Position numbers and translations under genes: made by a program. A stretch of 64,000 nucleotides of DNA from Woeseiaceae bacterium (GTDB lineage Bacteria; Pseudomonadota; Gammaproteobacteria; Steroidobacterales; Woeseiaceae): positions 108,379 to 172,378 of the forward strand of contig JABDOQ010000051.1 in the NCBI GenBank assembly GCA_013043165.1, given 5' to 3'. Below, piece after piece: positions 42,707 through 51,922 of the stretch (positions are counted from its first letter, which is position 1; every line of letters starts with the position of its first letter). The notes under the pieces were generated by a model. That model ran no database searches and was not told where the DNA came from. It saw nothing but the letters and a program-made list of their open reading frames with translations.

Positions 42707-45700
42707 ATGAACAGCTCCGAGCGCAATGATCTGCCGAGCATCAGCGTCCGCCGGCCGGTCCTGGTGCTGGTCGTAAACCTGCTGATCGTTATCGCGGGCA
42801 TAGCTGCACTGCTGGCCGTCGAAATTCGCGAGTTACCCGACGTCGATCGGCCGGTCGTCACGGTACGCGCTGTTTTTCCGGGCGCGTCCCCTGAAACCAT
42901 GGACACCGAAGTCGTCAGCCTTCTCGAGGGCGCTGTCGCGCGCGTCTCCGGCATCCAGAATCTCCGCTCAGCCTCGGAAGAAAACAGCGGCCGCATCTAT
43001 ATCGAATTCCGTCCCGGCGTTGACCTCGACACGGCAGCCGCCGATGTACGTGAAGCCGTAAGCCGAGTGTCGCGGCGTTTGCCAGAACGCCTGGAACAGG
43101 TCGTGGTCGTCAAAGCGGATGATGACGCTCAGTCCATCGCCAGCCTCGCGGTATCGAGCGACGCGCTGTCGATGGAAGCATTGACGCACGTCGTCGAACA
43201 AGAACTCGTGCCAATGTTCATCTCAATTGAAGGCGTGGCCGACGTGCAGATTTCCGGCGCGCGCCAGCGCATGCTGCGCGTCGCCATCGATCCTCTCCGG
43301 CTCACGAGTTACGGGCTTTCCATCAACGAGGTGGCTGCGGCCCTCATGCAGGCGCCCTTCGACGTGCCCGCCGGCAGTTTTCGTTCACTTGACCAGGAAC
43401 TGATTGTGCGCGCCGATGCGACCGTGGTCGACGCAGCCGAGATCGCCGAGATCGTCATCCGCGGTTCGGTGCGTATCGGTGATGTCGCCAACGTATTCTT
43501 CGGCCCCGAAGATACAGAATCATTAACACGCCTCGACGGCCGACCCGTACTCGGTCTCGGCATCGTTCGCCAGGCGCGTTCCAATACGATAGAGATCTCC
43601 GAAGAAGTCAATGCGGCCGTTGAGCGCATCAACGACCGATTTACTGATCTGGAAGTCGTCGTAACCGATGACCAGGCGATATTCATCAGTAGTGCAGTGA
43701 CCCAGGTTCTTATCACACTGGCGCTATCGATCAGTATTGTCATCGCGACGATCTGGCTATTCATGGGCAGCTTCCGAGCGACGCTGGTACCGGTAATGGC
43801 CATTCCTGTCGCACTGATTGGCACAGTCGCGGCGATCTGGCTATTGGGTTTTTCGATCAACATACTGACGCTGCTCGCGCTCGTGTTGGCAACCGGTCTC
43901 GTGGTCGATGACGCGATCGTAGTGCTCGAAAACGTCCAGCGTCAGCGCGCTGATGGAATGCGTTCCCGCGCGGCGGCCGTCATCGGGACGCGCCAGGTTT
44001 TTTTCGCGGTTATAGCAACGACGGCGGTTTTGATCTCGGTTTTCATTCCCATCGCTTTCCTGCCCAGCACGGCGGGCCGCCTGTTCCGCGAGTTCGGCCT
44101 GGTGCTTGCATCCGCTGTCATCATTTCAAGTTTCGTTGCGCTATCGCTTGTTCCCGCCGCTGCCGCACGACTCGTCAAAGGGGCCGACGCCACGCGTGTC
44201 TTCAAACCCCTCGCCTATTTCGGGCGAGGATTCGCAGGCATGTACAAGCGATCCCTCGCTGCGCTGCTCGCGCGACCGTGGATTCCGGTCGCAGGTGCGC
44301 TGGTGTTCGCCGCTGCTGCCGCAGTTGTTTACCAAACACTTGATCGCGAGCTGGTGCCACCAGAGGATCGTGGGCTGGTGCGCGTCTTCGCCAGCGGTCC
44401 GGACGGCGTCGGCATCAATTACATGGACCGCCAGACCGAAAAGATCGAGGCGATCCTGCAACACTATGTCGACCGTGGTGAGGCAATCTCGATCTACAGC
44501 ATGATCGGCAAGTGGGACCCCAACCGGACGTTAGTCTCGATGCCGCTGGTCGACTGGGGTGACCGCGCCCGGAATCAGCAGGAAATCCTCGACGAACTGC
44601 GCGCCCCGCTGGCCGCCATACCCGGCGTGCGCGCAAGCGCATGGAGCGACAACAGCCTGAACCTGCGCGGCTCCGGTGGTGGCCTCAGCGTCGCGCTGCT
44701 CGGCAACAACTACGACGAAATTTTCGAGGCGGCCAAAAAATTTACGGTGGCGATCGAGGACCGGTTGCCGAACCTGACGCGGCCGCGCATCTCGTTTGAT
44801 CCGACGCAGCCGCAGCTATCGGTGGAAATTGATCGACGCCGCGCGGCGGACCTCGGCGTCGACCTTCCGTCGCTTGCAGCCACACTGCGCGCGATGATCG
44901 ATGGCGACGAACTGATCGATCTCAATATTGATGACGAAGCCGTGCCGATCCTGCTCGAATCGGCCAGTGGTGAAATCAACGATCCGTCCGACCTTGTCAA
45001 TCTCTACGTCAGTGCCAGTAACGGCGAGCTAATTCCTTTATCGAGCATCGTGTCCCTGAAGGAAGAAGGCGTTGCGACCGAACTCAATCGATATGCGCAG
45101 CGGCGTGCCATCGAAATCAATATCGAGCGCTCGGAATCGTATGCGTTGCAGACCGCCGTTGACGAGTTACGCAGTGTCGCAAACGACGTTTTGCCGGCCG
45201 ATGTGTCCCTCGTATTTCGCGGCGAAGCGGCAACGCTCGAAGAAACATCGCGCGAAGTTGCGATCACCTACATTATTGCCGTCGCAGTGATCTTCCTGGT
45301 TTTGGCTGCGCAATTCGAAGGATTCACGAGTGCACTGGTTGTCACGCTCATCGTTCCGTTCGGCGTCGCTGCCGCAATATTCGCCCTGCTGCTGACAGGC
45401 ACGTCGCTCAATATCTACTCGCAGATCGGCCTTGTGCTACTCATCGGACTCATGGCAAAGAACAGCGTGCTCGTGGTCGAATTTGCAGACCAATTGCGCG
45501 ACAAGGGCCTCGGCGTACGCGAGGCGATTGAACAGGGTGCGGCGCGGCGTCTTCGCCCGGTCATGATGACTCTCGTCTCTACCGTCCTTGGCGGACTACC
45601 GTTGATCCTCGGCACCGGGGCTGGCGCCGAAGCCCGGCATGCGATCGGCTGGGTCGTCTTTGGGGGCCTGGGCATTTCGGCCCTGTTTACGCTGTACCTG

Positions 45701-45808
45701 ACACCTGCGCTCTATTTGCTGGTCGCCGGCGCTTCGAAAGCCCGTGTGGCCGAAACCGAGCGTCTTGCCGAGGAGCTCGAGCACGCAAATGCTCAGATGA
45801 GGGGTTGA
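42707..45808 (+). CDS. RND-family efflux permease
   Basis: A 1033-residue inner-membrane transporter with the HAE1/AcrB-like plan: a first helix (RRPVLVLVVNLLIVIAGIAAL), two large periplasmic loops, helices with GLVVDDAIVVLENVQR (about residues 401-416) and GLMAKNSVLVVEFADQLRDKG in the second half. The acidic pair in VVDDAIV is part of the proton relay. It pumps drugs, detergents or lipids out of the periplasm with the adjacent adaptor. Its end overlaps the convergent amrS gene by 16 bp. Confidence 0.94.
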   Translation: MNSSERNDLPSISVRRPVLVLVVNLLIVIAGIAALLAVEIRELPDVDRPVVTVRAVFPGASPETMDTEVVSLLEGAVARVSGIQNLRSASEENSGRIYIEFRPGVDLDTAAADVREAVSRVSRRLPERLEQVVVVKADDDAQSIASLAVSSDALSMEALTHVVEQELVPMFISIEGVADVQISGARQRMLRVAIDPLRLTSYGLSINEVAAALMQAPFDVPAGSFRSLDQELIVRADATVVDAAEIAEIVIRGSVRIGDVANVFFGPEDTESLTRLDGRPVLGLGIVRQARSNTIEISEEVNAAVERINDRFTDLEVVVTDDQAIFISSAVTQVLITLALSISIVIATIWLFMGSFRATLVPVMAIPVALIGTVAAIWLLGFSINILTLLALVLATGLVVDDAIVVLENVQRQRADGMRSRAAAVIGTRQVFFAVIATTAVLISVFIPIAFLPSTAGRLFREFGLVLASAVIISSFVALSLVPAAAARLVKGADATRVFKPLAYFGRGFAGMYKRSLAALLARPWIPVAGALVFAAAAAVVYQTLDRELVPPEDRGLVRVFASGPDGVGINYMDRQTEKIEAILQHYVDRGEAISIYSMIGKWDPNRTLVSMPLVDWGDRARNQQEILDELRAPLAAIPGVRASAWSDNSLNLRGSGGGLSVALLGNNYDEIFEAAKKFTVAIEDRLPNLTRPRISFDPTQPQLSVEIDRRRAADLGVDLPSLAATLRAMIDGDELIDLNIDDEAVPILLESASGEINDPSDLVNLYVSASNGELIPLSSIVSLKEEGVATELNRYAQRRAIEINIERSESYALQTAVDELRSVANDVLPADVSLVFRGEAATLEETSREVAITYIIAVAVIFLVLAAQFEGFTSALVVTLIVPFGVAAAIFALLLTGTSLNIYSQIGLVLLIGLMAKNSVLVVEFADQLRDKGLGVREAIEQGAARRLRPVMMTLVSTVLGGLPLILGTGAGAEARHAIGWVVFGGLGISALFTLYLTPALYLLVAGASKARVAETERLAEELEHANAQMRG

Positions 45809-46878
45809 CGCCGCGAGCCCCAGGCCCCGGGCTCATCTTCGAATACGCCGGCAATTTCGCTGCTACAGTTCCTGCAGGATCCATGCTTTTCCAGGTTCCA
45901 GGTGGATAGCTCGTACCAATCGCGACCAATCAGTAGCTCGCCGCAGTTATAGCAGTAGGTGCTTGATCCCTTGAGGTCGTGCACGTTGCCTGTGTACACG
46001 TAGCGCAGCCCGGCTTTGAGTGCGATTTCGCGTGAGCGGGACAGCGTCGCCAGTGGCGTGCTCGGCGTGTCCATCATTTTCCAGTCAGGATGAAACGCGC
46101 TGAAGTGAAGAGGTACATCCGGACCCAGGTGCTCCATGACCCATTGCGTCATGGCTTCGATCTCGGCCTCGCTGTCATTCTCGCCCGGTATCAATAAGGT
46201 CGTCAGTTCGAACCAGACTTCTGTTTCGTTTTTCAGGTACTGCAGCGTATCGAGCACGGGCTCGAGATGCCCGCCACAGACTTTCCAGTAAAAGCGATCA
46301 GTGAACGCCTTCAGGTCAATATTGGCCGCATCCATGTGGCTGAAGAATTCCTCGCGCGCTTGCTCGGTGATATAGCCGGCGGTAACCGCAACATTATTGA
46401 TGCCTCGCGCCCGACAGGCCTGGGCCGTGTCGACGGCATACTCGAGGAAGATCACTGGATCGTTATAGGTATAGGCCACGCTGCGACAACCCGAATCGAC
46501 AGCAGCATCGGCGATAGCCCGAGGTGATGCGCTGGACTGCAGCCGATCGAATTCTCGCGACTTCGAGATATCCCAGTTCTGGCAAAATTTGCACGCGAGG
46601 TTGCAGCCCGCCGTACCGAACGACAACACGGGTGTTCCGGGCAGGAAATGGTTAAGCGGCTTTTTCTCGATCGGATCCAGGCAAAGGCCGCTGGAGCGAC
46701 CGTAGGTCGTGAGTACGATTTCGTCATTGGCGCGGCCGCGGACGAAACACAGGCCCCGTTGACCGTCGCGCAGTTTGCAAAACCTCGGGCAAAGGTCGCA
46801 CTGCAGCCGCCCGTCACCCAGCGGGTGCCAGTAGCGACCTGAAACGCCTGTGATGTCGAGACTATTTTTCACGCTCAT
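45793..46878 (-). CDS. amrS: AmmeMemoRadiSam system radical SAM enzyme
   Basis: A 361-residue protein. The radical SAM motif is C92-x3-C96-x2-C99 (GCNLACKFCQNW). A cysteine cluster precedes it (C27, C30, C34, C44; CDLCPRFCKL) and a C-terminal CYNC...CRNC zinc-like site follows, all typical of AmrS. ATG 46878 is chosen over 46947 because it begins the family-like N-terminus. It diverges from the Memo-like gene 117 bp away; AmrA (AMMECR1) is absent from the window. The reaction catalysed by this system is unknown. Confidence 0.92.
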   Translation of the reverse strand: MSVKNSLDITGVSGRYWHPLGDGRLQCDLCPRFCKLRDGQRGLCFVRGRANDEIVLTTYGRSSGLCLDPIEKKPLNHFLPGTPVLSFGTAGCNLACKFCQNWDISKSREFDRLQSSASPRAIADAAVDSGCRSVAYTYNDPVIFLEYAVDTAQACRARGINNVAVTAGYITEQAREEFFSHMDAANIDLKAFTDRFYWKVCGGHLEPVLDTLQYLKNETEVWFELTTLLIPGENDSEAEIEAMTQWVMEHLGPDVPLHFSAFHPDWKMMDTPSTPLATLSRSREIALKAGLRYVYTGNVHDLKGSSTYCYNCGELLIGRDWYELSTWNLEKHGSCRNCSSEIAGVFEDEPGAWGSRRQPLI

Positions 46879-46995
46879 CGATAACAGTATATGGGGGCCC
46901 GGGGCCTGCGTATCAATGCAGCGACCCGTAAACCTACCTATATCCAAAGGGTATCAGGGGCCTACAATGGACTACAGGTGGATCGGAAAACAGCT

Positions 46996-47781
46996 ATGGC
47001 CTTGATCCGGGAACCCGCCGTCGCCGGTCAGTTCTACTCCGGCAATGCCGAAGAACTGAGCACGACCGTCGCGACGCTGCTCGAGGAAGCGCAGGAGCAA
47101 GACACGCCTGCGCCCAAAGCCCTGATTGTGCCTCATGCCGGCTACATCTATTCCGGGCCCGTCGCTGCCAATGCCTATGCCCGGCTGCGGCCCTATCGCT
47201 CGCAGTATCAACGCGTGATCCTGCTCGGCCCCTGCCACCGCACGCCGCTTCGCGGCCTCGCGCTGAGCAGCGCGGACGCGTATCGGATGCCGATGGGCGA
47301 CGTGCCGCTCGACCAGGCGGCGATTGCCGATCTCGATATCCCCGGTGTGCGGGTCTTCGATGCTGCGCATCAGAATGAACACAGCCTGGAGGTGCACCTG
47401 CCCTTCCTGCAAACCGTGCTTGGCAAATTTTCCGTTGTTCCGATCGTAGTCGGTGACGCGTCGCCCGAGCTCGTGTCGCAGGTGCTCGACGCATTGTGGG
47501 GAGGACCCGAAACGCTGATCCTCATCAGCTCCGATCTGAGCCATTACCTGAAATACGATGAGGCCCGCGCAATCGACGCGGTGACCTGCCAGGCGATCGA
47601 GGAATTTGATGCCGGGCAGATCAACCACGATATGGCCTGCGGCGCGACGCCGGTCGCCGGCTTGCTCATCGCCGCACAACGACGTGGCATGAAAGTGACA
47701 ACGCTGGACCTGCGAAACTCGGCTGATACAGCTGGCGATAGAATGTCGGTCGTTGGTTATGGCGCCTGGATGTTTGCCTGA
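46996..47781 (+). CDS. amrB: AmmeMemoRadiSam system protein B (Memo family)
   Basis: A 261-residue protein: MALIREPAVAGQFYSGNAEEL at the start, PHAGYIYSGPVAANAYARL (histidine at about 47), LGPCHRTPLRG, NEHSLEVHLPFL, ISSDLSHYLKYDEA and CGATPVAGLLIAAQ, the full Memo/AmmeMemoRadiSam B pattern. Histidines may bind metal, as in human Memo1. ATG 46996 is chosen rather than the open frame to 46891. Its TGA stop abuts the ATG of the exported isoaspartyl methyltransferase, so the two are co-translated; a role in protein modification fits the neighbours. Confidence 0.92.
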   Translation: MALIREPAVAGQFYSGNAEELSTTVATLLEEAQEQDTPAPKALIVPHAGYIYSGPVAANAYARLRPYRSQYQRVILLGPCHRTPLRGLALSSADAYRMPMGDVPLDQAAIADLDIPGVRVFDAAHQNEHSLEVHLPFLQTVLGKFSVVPIVVGDASPELVSQVLDALWGGPETLILISSDLSHYLKYDEARAIDAVTCQAIEEFDAGQINHDMACGATPVAGLLIAAQRRGMKVTTLDLRNSADTAGDRMSVVGYGAWMFA

Positions 47782-48498
47782 ATGAAATTACTGGCTGCTT
47801 TGTTGTTGTTCGTATCAATGCTCGCACTTGCGGACGATTCTGACTATCAGGCGGCACGATCGGCGATGGTTGAAGAACTGCGGCTGTACGCGCAATTCGT
47901 TGACGATCCGGACGAAGCCAGGATCAGTGACGCCGTGATGGCATCGATGAGCAAAGTCAAACGGCACGAACTCGTGCCGTCATCAGAGCGGCGTTACTCT
48001 TACGAGAACCGGCCGCTGCCGATCGGCTATGGCCAGACAATCTCGCAGCCCTATATCGTCGCCCTCATGACAGAGCTTATCGACATCGATGCCGATGACG
48101 TCGTGCTCGAAGTGGGCACAGGATCCGGCTATCAGGCGGCGATCCTTGCTGAACTCGTCGACCACGTTTATAGCATCGAGATCATCGCGGCGCTGGCCAT
48201 CCGGGCCAAGCAGGACCTTGAGCGCCTGGGCTACAAGAACATCACCACAATGCTCGGCGACGGCTATTACGGCTGGAAAGAGCACGCGCCGTTTGACGCT
48301 ATCATCGTCACGGCCGCAGCCAGCCACGTGCCGCCACCACTGATCGAACAGCTGAAACCGGGCGGCCGAATGGTCATCCCGGTCGGCGAGCGATTCATGA
48401 CGCAGACACTACTGTTGCTCGAGAAAACCGAAAACGGCGAAGTCATTACGCGACAATATGGCGCCGTCCGCTTCGTGCCGCTCACCGGCGAGCACTAG
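47782..48498 (+). CDS. pcm: Exported protein-L-isoaspartate O-methyltransferase (paralogue 1)
   Basis: A 238-residue PIMT with a signal peptide (MKLLAALLLFVSMLALADD), followed by the family pattern: LPIGYGQTISQPYIVALMTEL (about 78-98), VLEVGTGSGYQAAILAELVDHVYSIE, and VTAAASHVPPPLIEQLKPGGRMVIPVG. It should methylate isoaspartyl residues using SAM; export raises the question of SAM supply. It directly follows the Memo gene (stop and start adjacent) and precedes the spermidine-synthase-like gene by 9 bp, so the three form an operon. A cytosolic paralogue lies at 53266-53922. Confidence 0.9.
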   Translation: MKLLAALLLFVSMLALADDSDYQAARSAMVEELRLYAQFVDDPDEARISDAVMASMSKVKRHELVPSSERRYSYENRPLPIGYGQTISQPYIVALMTELIDIDADDVVLEVGTGSGYQAAILAELVDHVYSIEIIAALAIRAKQDLERLGYKNITTMLGDGYYGWKEHAPFDAIIVTAAASHVPPPLIEQLKPGGRMVIPVGERFMTQTLLLLEKTENGEVITRQYGAVRFVPLTGEH

Positions 48499-48507
48499 AT
48501 ACGCTCC

Positions 48508-50925
48508 GTGCGCCGGCTGTTTCCCGCAGTACTGCTCGTTTCCGCAGGCGCTATCGGCTACGAACTCCTGTTGATGCGCGCACTGTCAATCGTGCAATGG
48601 CATCACTTCGCCTACATGATCATCAGCCTCGCACTGCTCGGTTACGGCGCGAGCGGCACGTTCATCGCGCTGTTCAAGTCGCAGCTGGAGACGCGCTTCG
48701 AAGCGGCTTTTTCGACAAATGCGCTGCTGCTCAGTATCTCGATGGTGCTGTGCTTTGCGCTCGGCCAACGAGTGCCCTTCAATGCGCTGGAAATAGTCTG
48801 GGATTCACGGCAGTTCATTTATCTGAGCCTGATCTATCTGGTGTTTTTCGTGCCGTTTTTTTTTGCTGCCTGCTGCATTGGCCTCGCGTTTACGTGCAGG
48901 CGCATGGACATCGGTCGCATCTATTTTTTCGATCTCCTCGGCGCCGGTCTCGGCGCCATGCTCGTAATCGTTTCGCTATTCGTTTTAGTCCCCCAAAACG
49001 CGTTATTGATGCTCATGACCCTGCCGCTGATCGCTTCGTTGCTGATGGGCATTCCCTCAACGGCTCGAAAGTCCTTGATGCTGGCCCAGGTCGTGTGGCT
49101 TGCATTGCTTATCGGCGGTATTCCGCAGAATCAGCTTGGTCTTCGTATCTCGGACTACAAGGGCCTGAGCCAGGCTTTACAGGTTATCGACAGCCGGGTG
49201 CTGAATGTCGCGTCCAGTCCGCTGGGTTTGATTACGGTCGTTGATAGCCCGACTGTGCCTGTCCGCCACGCGCCGGGATTGAGTTTTGCGACGCGCCATA
49301 TTCCGCCGCCACAGCTCGCCGTGTTTACCGACGCCGACGGCATGAGTGCGATCACACGCTTCGACGGCAATTTTGAATCGCTCGCTTACCTGGGTGACAT
49401 CACGGCCGCATTGCCATACGCATTGCTCGACGAACCTGAGGTCCTGGTTCTCGGCGCCGGCGGTGGCGGTGATGTGTTGCTGGCGCTATATCACGGGGCG
49501 AAAAGCGTCGACGCCGTGGAGCTCAATCCGCAGATGATCGAACTCGTCAGGCAAACATATGCGGAGTTCGCCGGTTTCGTTTACGACGATCCGCACGTTA
49601 CCGTGCATACCAGGGAAGCTCGCGGTTTCGTTGCGCAAAGCAACGCGCAATATGACCTGGTCCATATCGGTCTGCTCGACTCCTTCGGCGCGTCGGGTGC
49701 GGGCGTACAGTCGCTCAACGAAAGTTACATCTACACGGTGGAGGCCATTAGCGACTACCTCAGGATCACCGCGCCCGGTGGCGTGCTTGCAATCACGCGA
49801 TGGCTGAAACTGCCGCCGCGCGACAGCCTGAAACTCGTGGCAACGGTTATCGATGCGTTGAAGTTGACGGGTATCAGCGATCCCGGGAAACAGCTTGCCC
49901 TGATTCGCAGCTGGAATACGAGCACATTGCTCGTCAAGAACGGTGCATTCACAACCGAAGATGTCGACTCGATGCGGGAATTTGCACGTTCGCGTTCATT
50001 CGATACGGCGTGGTTCCCGGGCATCCAGGCCAGCGACGTAAATCGCTTCAACAGGCTCGATATACCGTACCTTCATGAAGGGACGACGGCATTGCTCGGC
50101 GAGCAGGCCGCTGATTACATCGAGCAGTACAAGTTCTACATCGAGCCCGCAACCGACAACCGGCCGTACTATTTCCATTTTTTTAAATGGGCGACGCTTC
50201 CTGAAGTGTTTGCTTTGCGCAAGATGGGGGGCGCCGGCCTGATCGAATGGGGCTACCTGGTTCTAATCGCAACCTTGCTGCAAGCGATCATTGCCGGCCT
50301 CGTGCTGATCCTGCTGCCGCTGTCCCGCGTGTCGCGAAACTGGCCGGCCCGCACAGGCTTGCGCATGGGCACTTACTTCCTGCTGCTCGGCTTTGGGTTC
50401 CTGTTTATCGAAATGGCGTTTATCCAGAAATTCATCCTGTTTCTCAGCCACCCACTGTATTCGGTAGCGGTTGTTCTCAGTGGGTTCCTCATATTTGCCG
50501 GCCTCGGCAGCGCCTGGTCGCAGCGCTTCGCGCAGCTATGCAAGCCCAGCGGCCGCTCGCCGGTTGCGATGGCGGCGGGCAGTATTGCGCTGCTGGCGCT
50601 GCTATACCTGTTGCTGCTGCCGTTCGTATTTCAGCGCTTCATCGGCAACGTTGACCTGGTTAAAATAGTTATTTCAATTTCGCTGATTGCGCCGCTCGCC
50701 TTCGCCATGGGTATGCCCTTTCCGCTGGGTCTCAAACGTGTGGCTGAAGCGGCGCCTGATTTCATTCCCTGGGCCTGGGGCATCAATGGCTATGCCTCGG
50801 TCATTAGCGCGGTCCTGGCCACGCTGCTCGCGATCGAGTTCGGTTTTACTTTCGTGATAATACTCGCCCTTTTCATATACGCGGTGGCGGCCGCTATTTT
50901 TTCGTTGTTACCGGCATGGCAGTAA
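48508..50925 (+). CDS. Polytopic membrane protein with spermidine-synthase-like methyltransferase-fold domain
   Basis: An 805-residue fusion: an N-terminal block of about seven membrane helices (1-215), a soluble Rossmann domain (about 275-500) with VLVLGAGGGGDVLLALYHGAKSVDAVELNPQMI, as in spermidine synthases, and a C-terminal block of more helices (about 590-800). The domain lacks a clear polyamine-binding signature, and such fusions often act in lipid or polyamine transfer of unknown identity. GTG start at 48508. It lies 9 bp after the exported PIMT and closes the amrB operon. Confidence 0.85.
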   Translation: MRRLFPAVLLVSAGAIGYELLLMRALSIVQWHHFAYMIISLALLGYGASGTFIALFKSQLETRFEAAFSTNALLLSISMVLCFALGQRVPFNALEIVWDSRQFIYLSLIYLVFFVPFFFAACCIGLAFTCRRMDIGRIYFFDLLGAGLGAMLVIVSLFVLVPQNALLMLMTLPLIASLLMGIPSTARKSLMLAQVVWLALLIGGIPQNQLGLRISDYKGLSQALQVIDSRVLNVASSPLGLITVVDSPTVPVRHAPGLSFATRHIPPPQLAVFTDADGMSAITRFDGNFESLAYLGDITAALPYALLDEPEVLVLGAGGGGDVLLALYHGAKSVDAVELNPQMIELVRQTYAEFAGFVYDDPHVTVHTREARGFVAQSNAQYDLVHIGLLDSFGASGAGVQSLNESYIYTVEAISDYLRITAPGGVLAITRWLKLPPRDSLKLVATVIDALKLTGISDPGKQLALIRSWNTSTLLVKNGAFTTEDVDSMREFARSRSFDTAWFPGIQASDVNRFNRLDIPYLHEGTTALLGEQAADYIEQYKFYIEPATDNRPYYFHFFKWATLPEVFALRKMGGAGLIEWGYLVLIATLLQAIIAGLVLILLPLSRVSRNWPARTGLRMGTYFLLLGFGFLFIEMAFIQKFILFLSHPLYSVAVVLSGFLIFAGLGSAWSQRFAQLCKPSGRSPVAMAAGSIALLALLYLLLLPFVFQRFIGNVDLVKIVISISLIAPLAFAMGMPFPLGLKRVAEAAPDFIPWAWGINGYASVISAVLATLLAIEFGFTFVIILALFIYAVAAAIFSLLPAWQ

Positions 50926-50946
50926 CCGGCGGCGGTGAACTGACAT

Positions 50947-51921
50947 TCATTGCGCGCCAGCGAATTTTCGTTCGAGCAGTTTGCTCGGCAAGCCGCCGCC
51001 ACTGAACTTGTCGATTCCGGCGAGTGAATACTCTTCGCCGGTCGCGATGGCGTGTGCAGCGAGCAAGCCACTCTTGATGGCCGGGCCGATACCCTCGCAC
51101 ATGTCGCGGGTCGCGAGACCGAGCGAGTCGCCAATGATATAGGCGTTGCGATCGCTCACGACGTTAGCTTCACCGCGCAGAAAGTAGCTGTAGCCCGTGG
51201 GATTGTATTGATCGTAGCTAACGAGGCCGCGTTTGCGCAGCTTGTCGACGAACTTGCTCCAATAATCCCGCAGGCTGCCGCCCTGGGCCTTCAGTTGCTC
51301 GGCCATACCGCCGAGGCCGACGTTGATGTACCCGTTTTCCTTCGGCACGTACCAGGCGTACCCCGGCAAGCCGTCGTCGAAAAACCAGAGATGACACGCG
51401 GGATCCTTCCAGTCGTAGGCGAACTCCTGTTCGTAAGTCGCGGTTTGCAGCGCACTGTTATGTGGGTTGTGATCGTGGAAGAGTTCCCGGTAGACCGGGC
51501 AGGCGGTACCCCCCGCGCCGACCAGGTATTTGCAGCGGAATTCGCCGTCGAGGACGTAGTCGCCGCCGTCCCGGCGGACTTCACGAACCTTGTGCTGCAT
51601 TACCGTGGCGCCGGCACGTTGCAGCAGAAAATCGTCGAATTCAAAACGACGTATCGAATGCTGGCGAGACCTGGGCTTCGCGGTGAACAACTTCCAGTGC
51701 AGGTGGAGTTTTTCGAAGGTCATAATGCTGAGCGGGTAGTCGTTGGGATCAAGCTCGAGATCTTTCATCGCTTCGGGCGTGACCCAGCCCGCACACAGCT
51801 TGGGCCGCGGAAATGTCGCCCGATCAAGCACGAGGACATCCAGCCCTGCCTCGCGGAGTTTCCAGGCGCAGCTCGAACCGGCGGGGCCGCCGCCTACAAC
51901 AATGGCATCGGCCACTTGCAC
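50947..51921 (-). CDS. Geranylgeranyl-reductase-family FAD-dependent oxidoreductase
   Basis: A roughly 324-residue flavoprotein with an N-terminal dinucleotide motif (AIVVGGGPAGSSCAWKLREAGLDVLVLDR), the KLCAGWVTPEA segment, and DSLGLATRDMCEGIGPAIKSGLLAAHAI near the end, the pattern of geranylgeranyl reductases and related lipid-acting FAD enzymes. The GTG at 51921 begins 1 bp after the CFA-synthase stop; the alternative ATG at 51948 would overlap that gene by 26 bp, and neither has a strong ribosome binding site. Tight coupling suggests both enzymes act on one lipid substrate, with this one reducing or oxidising C-C bonds. Confidence 0.88.
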   Translation of the reverse strand: MQVADAIVVGGGPAGSSCAWKLREAGLDVLVLDRATFPRPKLCAGWVTPEAMKDLELDPNDYPLSIMTFEKLHLHWKLFTAKPRSRQHSIRRFEFDDFLLQRAGATVMQHKVREVRRDGGDYVLDGEFRCKYLVGAGGTACPVYRELFHDHNPHNSALQTATYEQEFAYDWKDPACHLWFFDDGLPGYAWYVPKENGYINVGLGGMAEQLKAQGGSLRDYWSKFVDKLRKRGLVSYDQYNPTGYSYFLRGEANVVSDRNAYIIGDSLGLATRDMCEGIGPAIKSGLLAAHAIATGEEYSLAGIDKFSGGGLPSKLLERKFAGAQ

Positions 51922-51922
51922 G

